A DNA stretch of 64,000 bases from Paenibacillus terrae. GTDB taxonomy: Bacteria; Bacillota; Bacilli; Paenibacillales; Paenibacillaceae. Each line of letters starts with the position of its first letter. Positions within the stretch are counted from its first letter, which is position 1. The DNA lies in contig NZ_JTHP01000005.1 in the NCBI RefSeq assembly GCF_000943545.1, positions 1-64,000 of the forward strand. The letters are read 5' to 3'. The translations under genes and the position numbers were made by a program. Below the pieces are notes generated by a model, which worked only from the letters and a program-made list of their open reading frames with translations, searched no databases and was not told where the DNA came from. Below are positions 27,195 through 36,915 of this stretch, piece after piece.

Positions 27195-28040
27195 TCATCG
27201 TTTCACCAGCTTGGGTTCAAAGCCTACACGCAGCACGTCCCCCAAGACATTAAAGCTAAGCACGGTCAGTAAAATAAGCAGCCCAGGGAATAAGGCCATA
27301 TATGGAGCCTGTGCAATATACCCTTGAGCATTATTCAGCATACTTCCCCACGTAGCGTTCGGCAGTTGCACACCAAAGCCGAGGAAGCTCAGTGACGATT
27401 CCATCATAATTGCCGAAGCGATATTGTTCGTCGCCCCCACGATAATTACCGGAATCAGGTTCGGGACGATGTGCTTCAGAATGATCCCGAATGTGCTTTG
27501 TCCCGATGCTTTGGCATACAGCACATATTCCCGTTCCCGCAGCGTCATCGTCTCTGCCCGGACCACCCGGGCAATATTCATCCACATCAGCAGGGCGATA
27601 ATGACAATAATATTGCCGACGCCCGGCTTCAAAAACACACTCAACAGCAAAATAACCAAAAAAGACGGAATCGACATGATCAGCTCCAAAATCCGCATGA
27701 GCAAATTATCGATCCATCCGCCGAAATAGCCGCTCACAATGCCTACTATCGCGCCAATACTGGTCGCAATAATCATGGACGCAAAGCCCACCAACAAAGA
27801 TACACGACCACCGTACAGCGCCCTTGTAAAATAGTCTCGGCCGTAGTCATCCGTTCCAAACCAGTGTGACGCTCCCGGCGGTTGGAGTCGTTCCAGCACG
27901 TTCAGCTTGTTCGGGTCCTGCGGTGACAAAAAAGCGAAGATTGCCCCCAGCGAGAATACGATCAATAGTATGAGGGCGGCGGCGCCCATTTTGCTCGTCA
28001 TCAGCTCGATCCCGATGTTGCGCCATTTGCTCCGATTCAT
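27195..28040 (-). CDS. Oligopeptide ABC transporter permease, OppC/DppC-type
   Basis: A 281-residue permease with six membrane segments and the N-terminal FGTDDYGRDYFTRALYGGRVSL signature (given here in part, GTDDYGRDYFTRALYGGR). The permease loop VVRAETMTLREREYVLYAKA contacts the ATPases. The ATG at 28040 follows GAGGTG. It comes directly after the OppB-type gene. Confidence 0.94.
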   Translation of the reverse strand: MNRSKWRNIGIELMTSKMGAAALILLIVFSLGAIFAFLSPQDPNKLNVLERLQPPGASHWFGTDDYGRDYFTRALYGGRVSLLVGFASMIIATSIGAIVGIVSGYFGGWIDNLLMRILELIMSIPSFLVILLLSVFLKPGVGNIIVIIALLMWMNIARVVRAETMTLREREYVLYAKASGQSTFGIILKHIVPNLIPVIIVGATNNIASAIMMESSLSFLGFGVQLPNATWGSMLNNAQGYIAQAPYMALFPGLLILLTVLSFNVLGDVLRVGFEPKLVKR

Positions 28041-28044
28041 GAGT

Positions 28045-28995
28045 TCACCTCGTTGATTTAATTCTCGGGTCCGCGATGCTGTACAAAATATCCGCAAGCA
28101 GATTGCCCAGGATCAGCAGCAGGGCGGAAAACAGTGTAATGCCCATAATAACAGGATAATCCATCCCTTTTACCGCCGTCATGCCCAGCGAGCCAATGCC
28201 CGGCCAGGAAAATACCGTCTCGGTCACGATGGCTCCGGCTACCAGATCTGCAACCGACATACCGAGCAGCGTAATGATGGGCAACAGCACATGCTTGAGC
28301 ACATGCCGAAATAATACCAGTCGTTTTCCAGACCCGAATGCATATTGAATCTGCACGTATTCTTCCTTGAGCTGCGTTATTGTACTGGAGCGGATATACC
28401 TCACATACACAGATAAAAACCCGAAAGCTAATACAAAACACGGTAAAATCCCATGCTTGATCACATCGAGCGCCGAGTCCGTTCCAATGGTCCGCATCCC
28501 CGTACTTGGAAGCCAATGCAGATAAATAGCAAACGAATAAATAAGTAAAATGCCGAGCCAAAACAATGGCACAGAAATCCCGATGTATGACATCAGGTTA
28601 ATCAGCTTGTCGATCCAGCGGTTTCGATTGGCGGCAGCCGTCAAGCCGAGTGGAATCGCAATCAGGACAGCCAGTACAATGGATGCACCCATTAATCCGG
28701 CGGTAGCCGGGAGGCGATCCAGAATCTGATCCAGTACCGGCTGGTGATTAATCAGCGAGTAGCCCAAATCACCTGTGAGACTTTTTTTGAGCCATAACAT
28801 GTACTGCACATAAGCAGGCTGATCCAGCCCCAAGCTGTGCCTCATACGTTCGATATCTTCCAGATGCATATTCGGTGTAACAAAAGAGAGAACCGGATCA
28901 CCTGGAGCCAGCTTGATCAAGCCGAAGCAGACGATGGATACGAAAAATAGCATCGGTATAACTTGCAGCAATCTTCTGGCGATGAGTTGTCTCAT
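28045..28995 (-). CDS. Oligopeptide ABC transporter permease, OppB/DppB-type
   Basis: A 316-residue permease, typical from its start (LLQVIPMLFFVSIVCFGLI, LAPGDPV) to its end (DYPVIMGITLFSALLLILGNL, LADILYSIADPRI). It is separated from the binding-protein gene by a hairpin terminator, then followed tightly by the OppC-type gene. Confidence 0.94.
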   Translation of the reverse strand: MRQLIARRLLQVIPMLFFVSIVCFGLIKLAPGDPVLSFVTPNMHLEDIERMRHSLGLDQPAYVQYMLWLKKSLTGDLGYSLINHQPVLDQILDRLPATAGLMGASIVLAVLIAIPLGLTAAANRNRWIDKLINLMSYIGISVPLFWLGILLIYSFAIYLHWLPSTGMRTIGTDSALDVIKHGILPCFVLAFGFLSVYVRYIRSSTITQLKEEYVQIQYAFGSGKRLVLFRHVLKHVLLPIITLLGMSVADLVAGAIVTETVFSWPGIGSLGMTAVKGMDYPVIMGITLFSALLLILGNLLADILYSIADPRIKSTR

Positions 28996-29022
28996 ACGTT
29001 TCTCTTCCCCTTGCTGTTCTCG

Positions 29023-29056
29023 AAAAAAATAAGCTGGTTCTCCCAGCTTATTTTTT
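29023..29056 (-). terminator. Intercistronic terminator or attenuator
   Basis: AAAAAATAAGCTGG and CCAGCTTATTTTTT pair perfectly around a short loop between the binding-protein gene and the permease genes. Such partial terminators let the binding protein be made in excess over the membrane parts. Confidence 0.85.
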
Positions 29057-29068
29057 GAAAACCCTGTC

Positions 29069-30688
29069 TTATTTGTGATAAATTTTGGACAAATCTTCGA
29101 AAATTACGACCGGTTTCAGCACAGCCTGATCAATACCGCCATACTGCTTGTCGAACGCTACAATCGTTTTGGTATAAGCAATCGGGTAGATAACTGCATC
29201 ATCAGCCAAAATCTCTTGTACCTTTTTGTAGATTTCTCCACGTTTGGTCGTATCCGACTCCGCTGCGCCTTCTTCCATCAACTTATCCACTGCTTTGTTG
29301 GAATAATGCGAATAGTTGGAGGACGATCCGGTGCTATACAAGATACGGTACGCATCCGGGTCATAACCCATGATATAGCCGCTGATCGCCAGATCGAAGT
29401 CCTTGGCATTCGTATCGACGAATTTTTGCGACCAAGCCGAGGAATCCATGCTGTTTACATCCAACTGAACGCCGATATCCTTCAACTTCTGCTGAATGTA
29501 CAGCGCTTGTGCCTCTTGCACCTTATTACCGCCCGGGATAATAATGCGCAGCTTCAGTCCTTCAGCTCCAGCCGATTTCAGCAGTTCTTTCGCCTTGTTC
29601 ACATCATTATTGAAAAATGGAACATCGTTCGTGTGATACAGCACGTCCTGTGTCAGTGCAGACTTCGCAGTATCCGCATAATCCTTGGAGCCATAAGATA
29701 CCTGAATCAACTCATCCTGATTCAGCGCATAAGAGAGCGCCTGACGCACTTCTTTTTTGTTCAACTGCTTCGTGTCGCTGTTCTCATTAAACATCAGATA
29801 AGCCAAACGGCCTTCGCTGTATGGGAAAATGTCAAATTTCCCGGTTGCTTTAATCGTCTCCACATTTTGCGGGTCTACATAGTTAACATTGATTTCGCCA
29901 TTCTGGAGCGCCAAGCTCGCAGCATTCGAATCCTTCACAATTCGGTACGTCACAGAGTCCAGATGCGGCTTGCCACCAAAATAGTTATCGAACCGTTCCA
30001 GTGTCACGTACTCACCAGTTTTGTATTCTTTAAACTTGAACGGGCCGGAACCGACTGGAGTGTTGTTTTTCGTACTTTTCTCAATATCCGCTTCGTTCTC
30101 GAAAATATGCTTCGGAATCGGGGATACCTGTACCAGCGCCGCTTCAAAAGCAGGAGCTGCCTGCGGAAGCTTGAAATCCACCGTTGTATCATCAACCTTG
30201 CTCACCTGAACCGGCTTGCCGTTGATCATAAAATTACTTCTCAAAAAGCTGTGCTGCTTCTCGTCCAAAATTTTATTAATCGTGAAAACCACATCGTCAG
30301 CCGTCAGCTTTTGACCATCATGCCAGGTCAAATTCTTTTTCAGCTTCAGCGTGTACGTCAGCTTGTCTGCCGAAGGAGTCAGGCTATCTGCCAGATAGAA
30401 TGTCTTCTTGCCGTTGTTCACCTGAAACAAAGGTGCGAATATCGCCTGATCTATCGTCAGACTCACCCGATCACCCGCATAGTTCGGGTTCAGCACCACC
30501 GGATCGGCTTGTACACCGATGATCAGGCTGCCGCCTTCCTTTGGTTGCCCGTTATCCGCTGTTGTAGCATTCGTATTCGCTGCACTTTCGTTTGTCGCAG
30601 ACGAAGAACCGGAATTCCCGCCAGAGCAGGCACTTACCACCAACATTAATATGATCAATACAAATACACCAGTCCAATTACGTCGCAT
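29069..30688 (-). CDS. Oligopeptide-binding lipoprotein, OppA/DppA-type
   Basis: A 539-residue extracellular solute-binding protein of family 5. The signal ends in the lipobox VSACSGG and is followed by a Ser/Asn/Thr-rich linker and the family start GGSLIIGVQADPVVLNPNY. Length is standard. GGAGGC precedes the ATG. It is the first gene of the five-gene importer. The ligand (peptides, nickel complex or sugar-peptides) cannot be told from sequence. Opp-type importers are also the usual entry route for RNPP signalling peptides such as that at 1880, but no specific link is shown. Confidence 0.93.
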   Translation of the reverse strand: MRRNWTGVFVLIILMLVVSACSGGNSGSSSATNESAANTNATTADNGQPKEGGSLIIGVQADPVVLNPNYAGDRVSLTIDQAIFAPLFQVNNGKKTFYLADSLTPSADKLTYTLKLKKNLTWHDGQKLTADDVVFTINKILDEKQHSFLRSNFMINGKPVQVSKVDDTTVDFKLPQAAPAFEAALVQVSPIPKHIFENEADIEKSTKNNTPVGSGPFKFKEYKTGEYVTLERFDNYFGGKPHLDSVTYRIVKDSNAASLALQNGEINVNYVDPQNVETIKATGKFDIFPYSEGRLAYLMFNENSDTKQLNKKEVRQALSYALNQDELIQVSYGSKDYADTAKSALTQDVLYHTNDVPFFNNDVNKAKELLKSAGAEGLKLRIIIPGGNKVQEAQALYIQQKLKDIGVQLDVNSMDSSAWSQKFVDTNAKDFDLAISGYIMGYDPDAYRILYSTGSSSNYSHYSNKAVDKLMEEGAAESDTTKRGEIYKKVQEILADDAVIYPIAYTKTIVAFDKQYGGIDQAVLKPVVIFEDLSKIYHK

Positions 30689-30822
30689 GTCTCTAGCCTC
30701 CGAGTTCTCTAAGTGTGTAATAAAAAATATTATAAATCGGAATAATCGGATTTACAATCAATCAAAAACTACCTAATTCCCCTTGTCATTAGAAATTCAG
30801 ACATTATGTGATCGAATTCAGC

Positions 30823-30847
30823 AAAAAAAACACCCGTTTAGGGTGTC
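30823..30847 (-). terminator. Terminator after the DUF1304 gene
   Basis: On the minus strand ACACCC and GGGTGT pair, followed by TTTTTTT. Confidence 0.85.
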
Positions 30848-30849
30848 TT

Positions 30850-31212
30850 TTAGAAGACCAGCAAACTGATTAATGCCAGGATGGCGGGTAATCCTTGTTT
30901 CAATAAAATAGACTTATTGGACGTCAATGCACCATACACCGCAGCCACTACCACGCAAATGACAAAGAACAGCTGAATTTGCCAGCCTATCACAGCGTCC
31001 GGGTAGCACAAGCCCCACACCAATCCAGCTGCCAAAAAGCCGTTATACAATCCCTGATTTGCCGCCATGGACTTGGTTACTTCCGCCAGCTCCTTGGAGG
31101 TGCCGAACGTGCGCATCGCCCGTGGAGTCGTCCACAAAAACATTTCCAATATTAAAATGTACACATGCTCCAGAGCAACAATTCCCACCAATATTGAACT
31201 TATCAAGCTCAA
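30850..31212 (-). CDS. DUF1304-family membrane protein
   Basis: A 120-residue protein with four membrane segments. VALEHVYILILEMFLW followed by TPRAMRTFG is the family signature, as is the segment with NQGLYNGFLAAGLVWG. The TTG at 31212 gives the usual family length and follows AGAGGA; the frame is open further upstream. The function of the family is unknown. Confidence 0.88.
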   Translation of the reverse strand: MSLISSILVGIVALEHVYILILEMFLWTTPRAMRTFGTSKELAEVTKSMAANQGLYNGFLAAGLVWGLCYPDAVIGWQIQLFFVICVVVAAVYGALTSNKSILLKQGLPAILALISLLVF

Positions 31213-31304
31213 GCGTATTCCTCTTTTCCACGCAAAATCGTTGTAAGTTGTAACTTTCGGATTCACTCTTGAGGATTATAATCCATTTCCCAAAATCAGT
31301 AAAT

Positions 31305-31326
31305 AGACCGGGACTAAGCCCGGTCT
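31305..31326 (-). terminator. Hairpin after the PAS chemotaxis gene
   Basis: AGACCGGG and CCCGGTCT pair with a six-base loop about 30 bases past the stop. The following minus-strand tract (ATTTAC) is weakly T-rich. Confidence 0.6.
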
Positions 31327-31357
31327 AATTCTTGCATAGCGCTTAGAAGAATGTTAG

Positions 31358-32869
31358 TTACATGGTTCTCGCAAAATCCAGCAATGCTTTGGACATGCTG
31401 TTAATCTCGTCCGTAGATGCATTCACCTGCTGCGTGAGCGCGGCCTGTGTCTGCGTCAACGTAGACATGTTGCCGATGTTATGCAAAATCCGCTCGATAA
31501 GCGTCTTCATTTCGTCCAGACTGGTCTCAATATTTCCGGTCGCATCGGCGCTGTGAATGGCAAGCTTCCTTACTTCATCCGCAACTACGGCAAAGCCGCG
31601 TCCCTGTTCACCCGCACGGGATGCCTCGATCGCCGCATTCAGCCCAAGCAGATTCGTTTGATTGGCAATCTCTTTAATGAAGTTGGAAATGTTTTGTGTC
31701 TCTTCCGCGCTGACTTTGGCCTGATTAGCCGCCTCAGTCGATTGCTCTTGAGCCGTAGCCAGCTCCTGCGCCTGATTACTAACCGAGTTGACACCATTCA
31801 CCATTTCCGCGATGGAATCCGAAAGATGCTGTATTTTGAGCGTGAGCTCGTCCGCAACGGACTGCTTTTGTTTTTCCAACGTTACATCACGGATAGTACC
31901 TGCCATGCGAATTGGCACTCCCTTACTGTCACGTATGCTTCCACCACTATTATAATACCAGCGGTATTCGCCATTTTTATTCTGCAAGCGGCAAGTTACT
32001 TCATAGGGAGTGCGATCTGAAAAATCATTCAAATGGTCGTTCAACGCTTTAAACGCTATTTCAACGTCATCTGGATGCAAGCGTGAACTCCAACTGCTAA
32101 GCGCACTCGGAAAGTCTTTCTCATCACTAAAACCCAGCGTTTTGCGAAATTGCGGTGACCACCAAAATTCACTATTTGGATTCTCTACATCTCCGTCAAC
32201 CAGAATGATGTCGTATGGAGCTTCGATTAATACACGGTTAACAAGGTCATACCTTGTAACCATTGCTTCCAATTCCTCAGACTTGATTTTCTGGTCATTC
32301 ACATCCAGCAAAGCGCCTGCGATTCGCAGTGGCACTCCTTGCTGATCTCGAATTGTCGTTCCAGTCGCACGGAACCAACGGTATTCGCCATGCTTCAGCT
32401 TTAAGCGATACTGAATGTCATAAGGAGTTTTTCCGGTATGATCCAGCAAATGATCCGCCAACGCTGCCAATACCCAGTCATAATCCTCCGGATGTAACCG
32501 GGATGCCCAGCTATCCAATACATTTGGGAAATCCTTTTCGCTCTGATACCCCAACATGGAGCGGAATTCATCTGTCCATGTGAACGTATTGTTTGGATTC
32601 ACAGGATCACCTGCAATGACCTCCATATCCCATAAGCCGACTTCAATCGCCTTGGTGACGAGCTTCAGACGAATGTCGGTGTGTCGAGCCTCATTTTTGA
32701 TGGATTCAAGCGCTTGGTTGACATTGTTTGCGATTTCTTGAACCTCAGAAGATGCAGAGGATAGTTGTATTGCGGCAGAGTAGTCCTTCTGCTGTATTTT
32801 TTGCGACAATTTGCGGCTTTCTTCCACTAAAGGAGCAAGTGATTGAGCCTCGTTTTTTTTGAGAAACAT
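31358..32869 (-). CDS. Soluble PAS-PAS chemotaxis-like transducer
   Basis: A 503-residue protein with no membrane segment. After an N-terminal helical part, two tandem PAS domains follow (about residues 80-190 and 200-310); each has the PAC pattern [21 protein letters not shown] or [21 protein letters not shown] in part. The C-terminus is a methyl-accepting signalling helix hairpin with the conserved tip [20 protein letters not shown] and [15 protein letters not shown]. This resembles Aer2- or BdlA-like cytoplasmic receptors that may bind heme or FAD and sense redox or oxygen; cofactor binding is inferred. The ATG at 32869 follows GAAGGGA. It stands alone. Confidence 0.88.
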   Translation of the reverse strand: MFLKKNEAQSLAPLVEESRKLSQKIQQKDYSAAIQLSSASSEVQEIANNVNQALESIKNEARHTDIRLKLVTKAIEVGLWDMEVIAGDPVNPNNTFTWTDEFRSMLGYQSEKDFPNVLDSWASRLHPEDYDWVLAALADHLLDHTGKTPYDIQYRLKLKHGEYRWFRATGTTIRDQQGVPLRIAGALLDVNDQKIKSEELEAMVTRYDLVNRVLIEAPYDIILVDGDVENPNSEFWWSPQFRKTLGFSDEKDFPSALSSWSSRLHPDDVEIAFKALNDHLNDFSDRTPYEVTCRLQNKNGEYRWYYNSGGSIRDSKGVPIRMAGTIRDVTLEKQKQSVADELTLKIQHLSDSIAEMVNGVNSVSNQAQELATAQEQSTEAANQAKVSAEETQNISNFIKEIANQTNLLGLNAAIEASRAGEQGRGFAVVADEVRKLAIHSADATGNIETSLDEMKTLIERILHNIGNMSTLTQTQAALTQQVNASTDEINSMSKALLDFARTM

Positions 32870-33062
32870 GATATGATCTTCCCTTCTGAACCAATGTTTG
32901 AAACGGTATATTTTATATCGGAATATTATCAATAATCATTATAAATAAAAATGAAATTAATTAGGTAAAAAGAACCATTTTTTAAGGCCATATGCCCAAA
33001 TATTCATAGATAAAATATCGAAAAATGTCGAAAAAGGGAGAAACCTCACAGGTCTGGAAACG

Positions 33063-33103
33063 AAAAGAACACCCTCGCACTTACTCTGCAAGAGTGTTCT
33101 TTT
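33063..33103 (-). terminator. Terminator after the symporter gene
   Basis: AAAAGAACAC and GTGTTCTTTT are perfect arms around about 21 bases, placed 26 bases past the stop. Confidence 0.8.
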
Positions 33104-33128
33104 CGGCAAATATTCGGTTTATTCGATT

Positions 33129-34382
33129 TTATTTCAAAGAAGCAGCGTATTCCTCGCCTTTTTCCTTATCATATTCGCCTTCCCATTTGGACATGACCAC
33201 GGCGGCAAGTGAGTTGCCTAATACATTGACTACCGTACGCGCCATATCGAGAATACGATCAATACCAGCGATAAAGGCCAAGCCTTCCAGCGGAAGGTTC
33301 ACTGATCCCAGTGTAGCGAGCAAAACTACAAAGGAAGCGCCCGGCACACCTGCCATACCTTTGGAAGAAATAATCAGCACTAGCATCAGCGTGATCTGTG
33401 TAGTGATCGGCAGATCAATACCATACATCTGGGCGATGAAGATCGCAGCCAGCGCCTGATACAAGGTGGAACCGTCCTGATTAAAGGAATATCCTATCGG
33501 AATGACAAAGGAAGTAATTCCTTTCGGACATCCGAACTTCTCCATTTTCTCCATGATCTTAGGCAGGACACTTTCCGAGCTGGCCGTTGAGTAGGCAAGT
33601 AGCAGCTCACTTTTCAAAATTTTGACCATAGTCCAGAGACGAGTACCGCAGAGCTTGGCGATAATTCCAAAAACAATCACAATGAATAGCAGCATGGAGC
33701 CGTACACCGACAAAACAAGCTTCAATAACGGCCACAATGAGGCCAGCCCAAACTTGGCTACTGTCGTTCCAATCAGTGCAAATACACCGAACGGAGCCAA
33801 GCGCATCACCTGATTGGTTACCCAGAACATAGCGTCGGCTACGCCTTCGAAGAAATTCAGCACAGGCTTGCCCTTGTTACCAATCGCCGCTACCCCTAGT
33901 CCGAACAAGACGGAGAAGAAGATAATAGCCAGCATATCCCCTTCGCCCAGCGCTTGAAAAATATTAGTAGGAACAATATGGACAATCGTATCCATAAAGC
34001 TGTGGCCTGACTTTTCAGCCGTCTCCACGTAGCTATGGATATCACTCTTGGCCAGGTGGGACATGTCTACACCGTCTCCGGGACGAACCAGATTCGCAAC
34101 CAGCAATCCGAAAAGGATTGCAATGGTCGTCACAATTTCAAAGTACACAATAGACTTTCCGCCGAGCTTGCCCAGCTTTTTAATATCTCCGACGCCGGCT
34201 ACGCCGATAATGAGAGTTGAGATCACAATAGGCACGACAATCATCTTAATCAACCGGATAAAAATATCGCCGATCGGCTTTAAGTAGACTTCCACCCCTG
34301 AATTGCCGTAAAATAAGGCACCAATAATAATACCTAAAGCCAGTCCGATAAAGATTTGCATCGTCAAATTAATCTTTTTCAC
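33129..34382 (-). CDS. Dicarboxylate/glutamate:cation symporter (DAACS)
   Basis: A 417-residue secondary transporter importing C4-dicarboxylates or glutamate/aspartate with sodium or protons. The conserved features are the serine-rich hairpin STASSESVLPKIMEKME and GYSFNQDGSTLYQALAAIF (NxDG motif), plus GVPGASFVVLLATLG. GTG at 34382 follows GGGGGGAG. It is divergent from a GlnK/GlnL-like two-component pair, which probably controls it, and an inverted repeat stands between them. Confidence 0.92.
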   Translation of the reverse strand: MKKINLTMQIFIGLALGIIIGALFYGNSGVEVYLKPIGDIFIRLIKMIVVPIVISTLIIGVAGVGDIKKLGKLGGKSIVYFEIVTTIAILFGLLVANLVRPGDGVDMSHLAKSDIHSYVETAEKSGHSFMDTIVHIVPTNIFQALGEGDMLAIIFFSVLFGLGVAAIGNKGKPVLNFFEGVADAMFWVTNQVMRLAPFGVFALIGTTVAKFGLASLWPLLKLVLSVYGSMLLFIVIVFGIIAKLCGTRLWTMVKILKSELLLAYSTASSESVLPKIMEKMEKFGCPKGITSFVIPIGYSFNQDGSTLYQALAAIFIAQMYGIDLPITTQITLMLVLIISSKGMAGVPGASFVVLLATLGSVNLPLEGLAFIAGIDRILDMARTVVNVLGNSLAAVVMSKWEGEYDKEKGEEYAASLK

Positions 34383-34514
34383 TTCGTGTCTCCCCCCTGG
34401 CCGATTTGTATATTTTTTCAGTATGCTGTTCTTAATATTCAAATGGTGTTATTTATACTACAGTCTGATCTATAAAAACCGACAATTATCTACACCTGTA
34501 TTTGTTTTTTTTCA

Positions 34515-34551
34515 ATAAATTCACCACTTTAATGTTGAATTGTGAATTTAT
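34515..34551. promoter_or_regulatory. Inverted repeat, candidate response-regulator site
   Basis: ATAAATTCAC at 34515-34524 and GTGAATTTAT at 34542-34551 are perfect arms with a 17-base spacer, in the divergent region between the symporter and the sensor kinase genes. Confidence 0.6.
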
Positions 34552-34594
34552 CTCACATTGCCTTTTTGATCGAATACACAGGAGGTGAATAAAT

Positions 34595-35896
34595 ATGAAG
34601 CTGAATATCCTCCTTTTCCTGCTTATGCTTGTGGTCGTACCACTGGCGGGCGAGCTGAATATTCACCCTTTCTTTAATACATTTCGTCTCAGCTTCGGCA
34701 CGCCTGTATTTTTTTTCTTTCTGCTATCTATTCGTCATATTCCGCCTGCATTATCAGGACTGCTTACAGGCATAGCCGTGGTGGCCTTTCGTATCTCACT
34801 CAGTTATTTTACCCATTCCGGCCTTTCCTTCGAAGAGCTGGTGACCCTGCACGGGCCTACCCTTTTTTATTACCTAGTCTACGGCCTGCTCTTTCAGGTC
34901 CTTAACATTAATGCCGAGCCTTACCGCGCTCTCCGGGTGGGCATCCTCTCCGTGGGTATTGAGGTTGCGGCAAGCGTGGCGGAACTTAGCGTCCGGCGGA
35001 GCATTGACGGGGAATTCTGGGACATCATCAAGATGGGCAAGGTGGTGCTCATCGCCATGATCCGCAGCTTCTTCGTGCTCGGGTTCTACAATATCATTCG
35101 CCTGAAGCAGTCCGTTCAGCATGAAGAGGCGCAAAGAGAGCAGACCGAACGGATTCTGCTTCTGGTATCGGATCTGTATGAGGAGTCCGTCCAGCTCGGC
35201 AAAACCCTGTCGCACACAGAGCAAATCACCCGTGAAAGCTACGAGCTGTACCGGGAGTTGCAGCAGGCTGAATCCTTGGAAGACAGGGACCGCTACGCCA
35301 GACAGGCGCTTCGTATTTCCGGACAAGTTCATGAGATCAAAAAAGACAGTCAGCGGATTTATGCCGGGCTGTCCAAGCTGATTGATGCGGAAAGCGGAGT
35401 GCATTACATGCCTTCTCGGGAGCTTGGGGAGCTGATCGTCCGAACGAACCACAAATATGCACAAGCGCTGGACAAGTCTATTCATTTCAGCCTGAATGTT
35501 GACCCTTTGCTGCCCAAGTTGCATGTTTATACGGTTTTGACACTCATTAATAACCTGACAGCTAATGCGGTTGAAGCGATGAAGGACAGCGGAAGGATTG
35601 ACGTTTCCATTCGGTTTCTACCAGGAAAAGAGGACACGGTGACCTTTAGTGTCACGGACAACGGCCCGGGGATTCCTCAGCGCAAACGGGAAATGGTCTT
35701 CACACCGGGGTATACAACCAAGTATGATGATGAAGGACAGCCTTCGACTGGCATGGGATTGTTTTATGTGCGCGAGGTCGCGGAGAGCCTCGAAGGAACG
35801 ATTGTGCTGCAACAGGAAGAAGAACACACAGACAGGGTACGGACCACTTTTACAGTCACATTGCCTTTACGGAAACTGACGGAGAAAGGAAGATAG
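34595..35896 (+). CDS. Sensor histidine kinase, GlnK-like
   Basis: A 433-residue kinase with five or six N-terminal membrane segments, no large outside domain, a helical linker with probable phospho-acceptor in GQVHEIKKD, and an ATPase domain with N-box NNLTANAVEAMKDSG, G1 DNGPGIP and G2 TGMGLFYVREV. The architecture is close to Bacillus GlnK (YcbA). AGGAGG precedes the ATG. The response regulator starts five bases after its stop. Divergence from a DAACS symporter suggests sensing of glutamate or glutamine, or a C4-dicarboxylate. Confidence 0.9.
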   Translation: MKLNILLFLLMLVVVPLAGELNIHPFFNTFRLSFGTPVFFFFLLSIRHIPPALSGLLTGIAVVAFRISLSYFTHSGLSFEELVTLHGPTLFYYLVYGLLFQVLNINAEPYRALRVGILSVGIEVAASVAELSVRRSIDGEFWDIIKMGKVVLIAMIRSFFVLGFYNIIRLKQSVQHEEAQREQTERILLLVSDLYEESVQLGKTLSHTEQITRESYELYRELQQAESLEDRDRYARQALRISGQVHEIKKDSQRIYAGLSKLIDAESGVHYMPSRELGELIVRTNHKYAQALDKSIHFSLNVDPLLPKLHVYTVLTLINNLTANAVEAMKDSGRIDVSIRFLPGKEDTVTFSVTDNGPGIPQRKREMVFTPGYTTKYDDEGQPSTGMGLFYVREVAESLEGTIVLQQEEEHTDRVRTTFTVTLPLRKLTEKGR

Positions 35897-35901
35897 CCCG
35901 G

Positions 35902-36831
35902 ATGCGTTTTTATATTGTAGATGACGATCAGGGAATTCGCTCTATGCTGGCAGACATTATTGAAGATGAAGGTCTCGGTGAGGTTATCGGGGAAGCGGAG
36001 GACGGTTCCTATGTGAACAGCGATCTATTGGAGCTTAACCGGATTGATGTATTGCTCATTGATCTGCTGATGCCGATTCGTGATGGCATTCAGACGGTGC
36101 GTGCACTCAGTGATCAATTCAGCGGCAAAATCATTATGATTTCCCGTATTGAATCCAAAAACATGATCGGCGAGGCATACTCGCTCGGTATTGAATACTA
36201 CATTGCCAAGCCCTTGAATCGGCTGGAGATTATTGCGGTGATTCATAAGGTGTCCGAACGTTTGCGTATGCAGCAATCTATCACGGATATCCAGCGCACG
36301 CTACAGGGGCTATCGATGTTCACATCGAGAGGACCATCGACAACAGTAGAACCGACCAAAAGCATCACAACTTCCGGGCAGTTTCTGCTCTCCGAAATGG
36401 GAATGATCGGCGAAGCGGGCAGTATGGATTTGCTGGACATGCTGGAATATCTGGACCAGTATGAGGAAGATACGGGTAACCTATCCCCCTATCTGTTCCC
36501 GCCGTTGAAGGATATCTTCGCGAATGTAGCCTTGAAACGGCTGGGAAGCTCGGCTTCTGCGACAGAGCTGAGTAAGGAAATCAAAGCATCTGAGCAGCGC
36601 GTCCGCCGCGCTATTTTCCAGACACTAAGCCATATCGTGTCGCTCGGATTGACGGATTATACCCACCCTAAATTTGAAAATTATGCGTCCAAATTTTTTG
36701 ATTTTACAGAAATCCGCAAAAAAATGCTGGAACTGCAAAACAATGTGGAGCCCTCGCTGTCTCAAGCCCGTATCAATACAAAAAAATTTGTACAGGTGTT
36801 CTATATGGAGGCCAAAAGGCTGCTACATTAA
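35902..36831 (+). CDS. Response regulator, GlnL (YcbB)-like
   Basis: A 309-residue regulator. The receiver domain (1-120) has D54 in LLIDLLMP as phospho-acceptor and K in YYIAKPL. The C-terminal part (about 180-300: SASATELSKEIKASEQRVRR and onward) matches the YcbB-type helical DNA-binding domain rather than an OmpR or NarL type. It is transcribed with the kinase gene. Expected targets are the divergent symporter gene and possibly glutaminase-type genes elsewhere. Confidence 0.9.
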   Translation: MRFYIVDDDQGIRSMLADIIEDEGLGEVIGEAEDGSYVNSDLLELNRIDVLLIDLLMPIRDGIQTVRALSDQFSGKIIMISRIESKNMIGEAYSLGIEYYIAKPLNRLEIIAVIHKVSERLRMQQSITDIQRTLQGLSMFTSRGPSTTVEPTKSITTSGQFLLSEMGMIGEAGSMDLLDMLEYLDQYEEDTGNLSPYLFPPLKDIFANVALKRLGSSASATELSKEIKASEQRVRRAIFQTLSHIVSLGLTDYTHPKFENYASKFFDFTEIRKKMLELQNNVEPSLSQARINTKKFVQVFYMEAKRLLH

Positions 36832-36915
36832 AAAAGCACCTGCTTACCCCCTAATGTGCCACCACATGAGAAGGGTTACGCAGATGCCATTTGGTTAAAA
36901 AATGCTGATCATCTT

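Noticed and set aside
29075-30649. 524-codon open frame on the plus strand opposite the oligopeptide-binding protein gene
   Set aside because: The minus-strand frame has a lipobox, family motifs and ribosome site; the antisense frame is a codon-usage shadow with no start signal.
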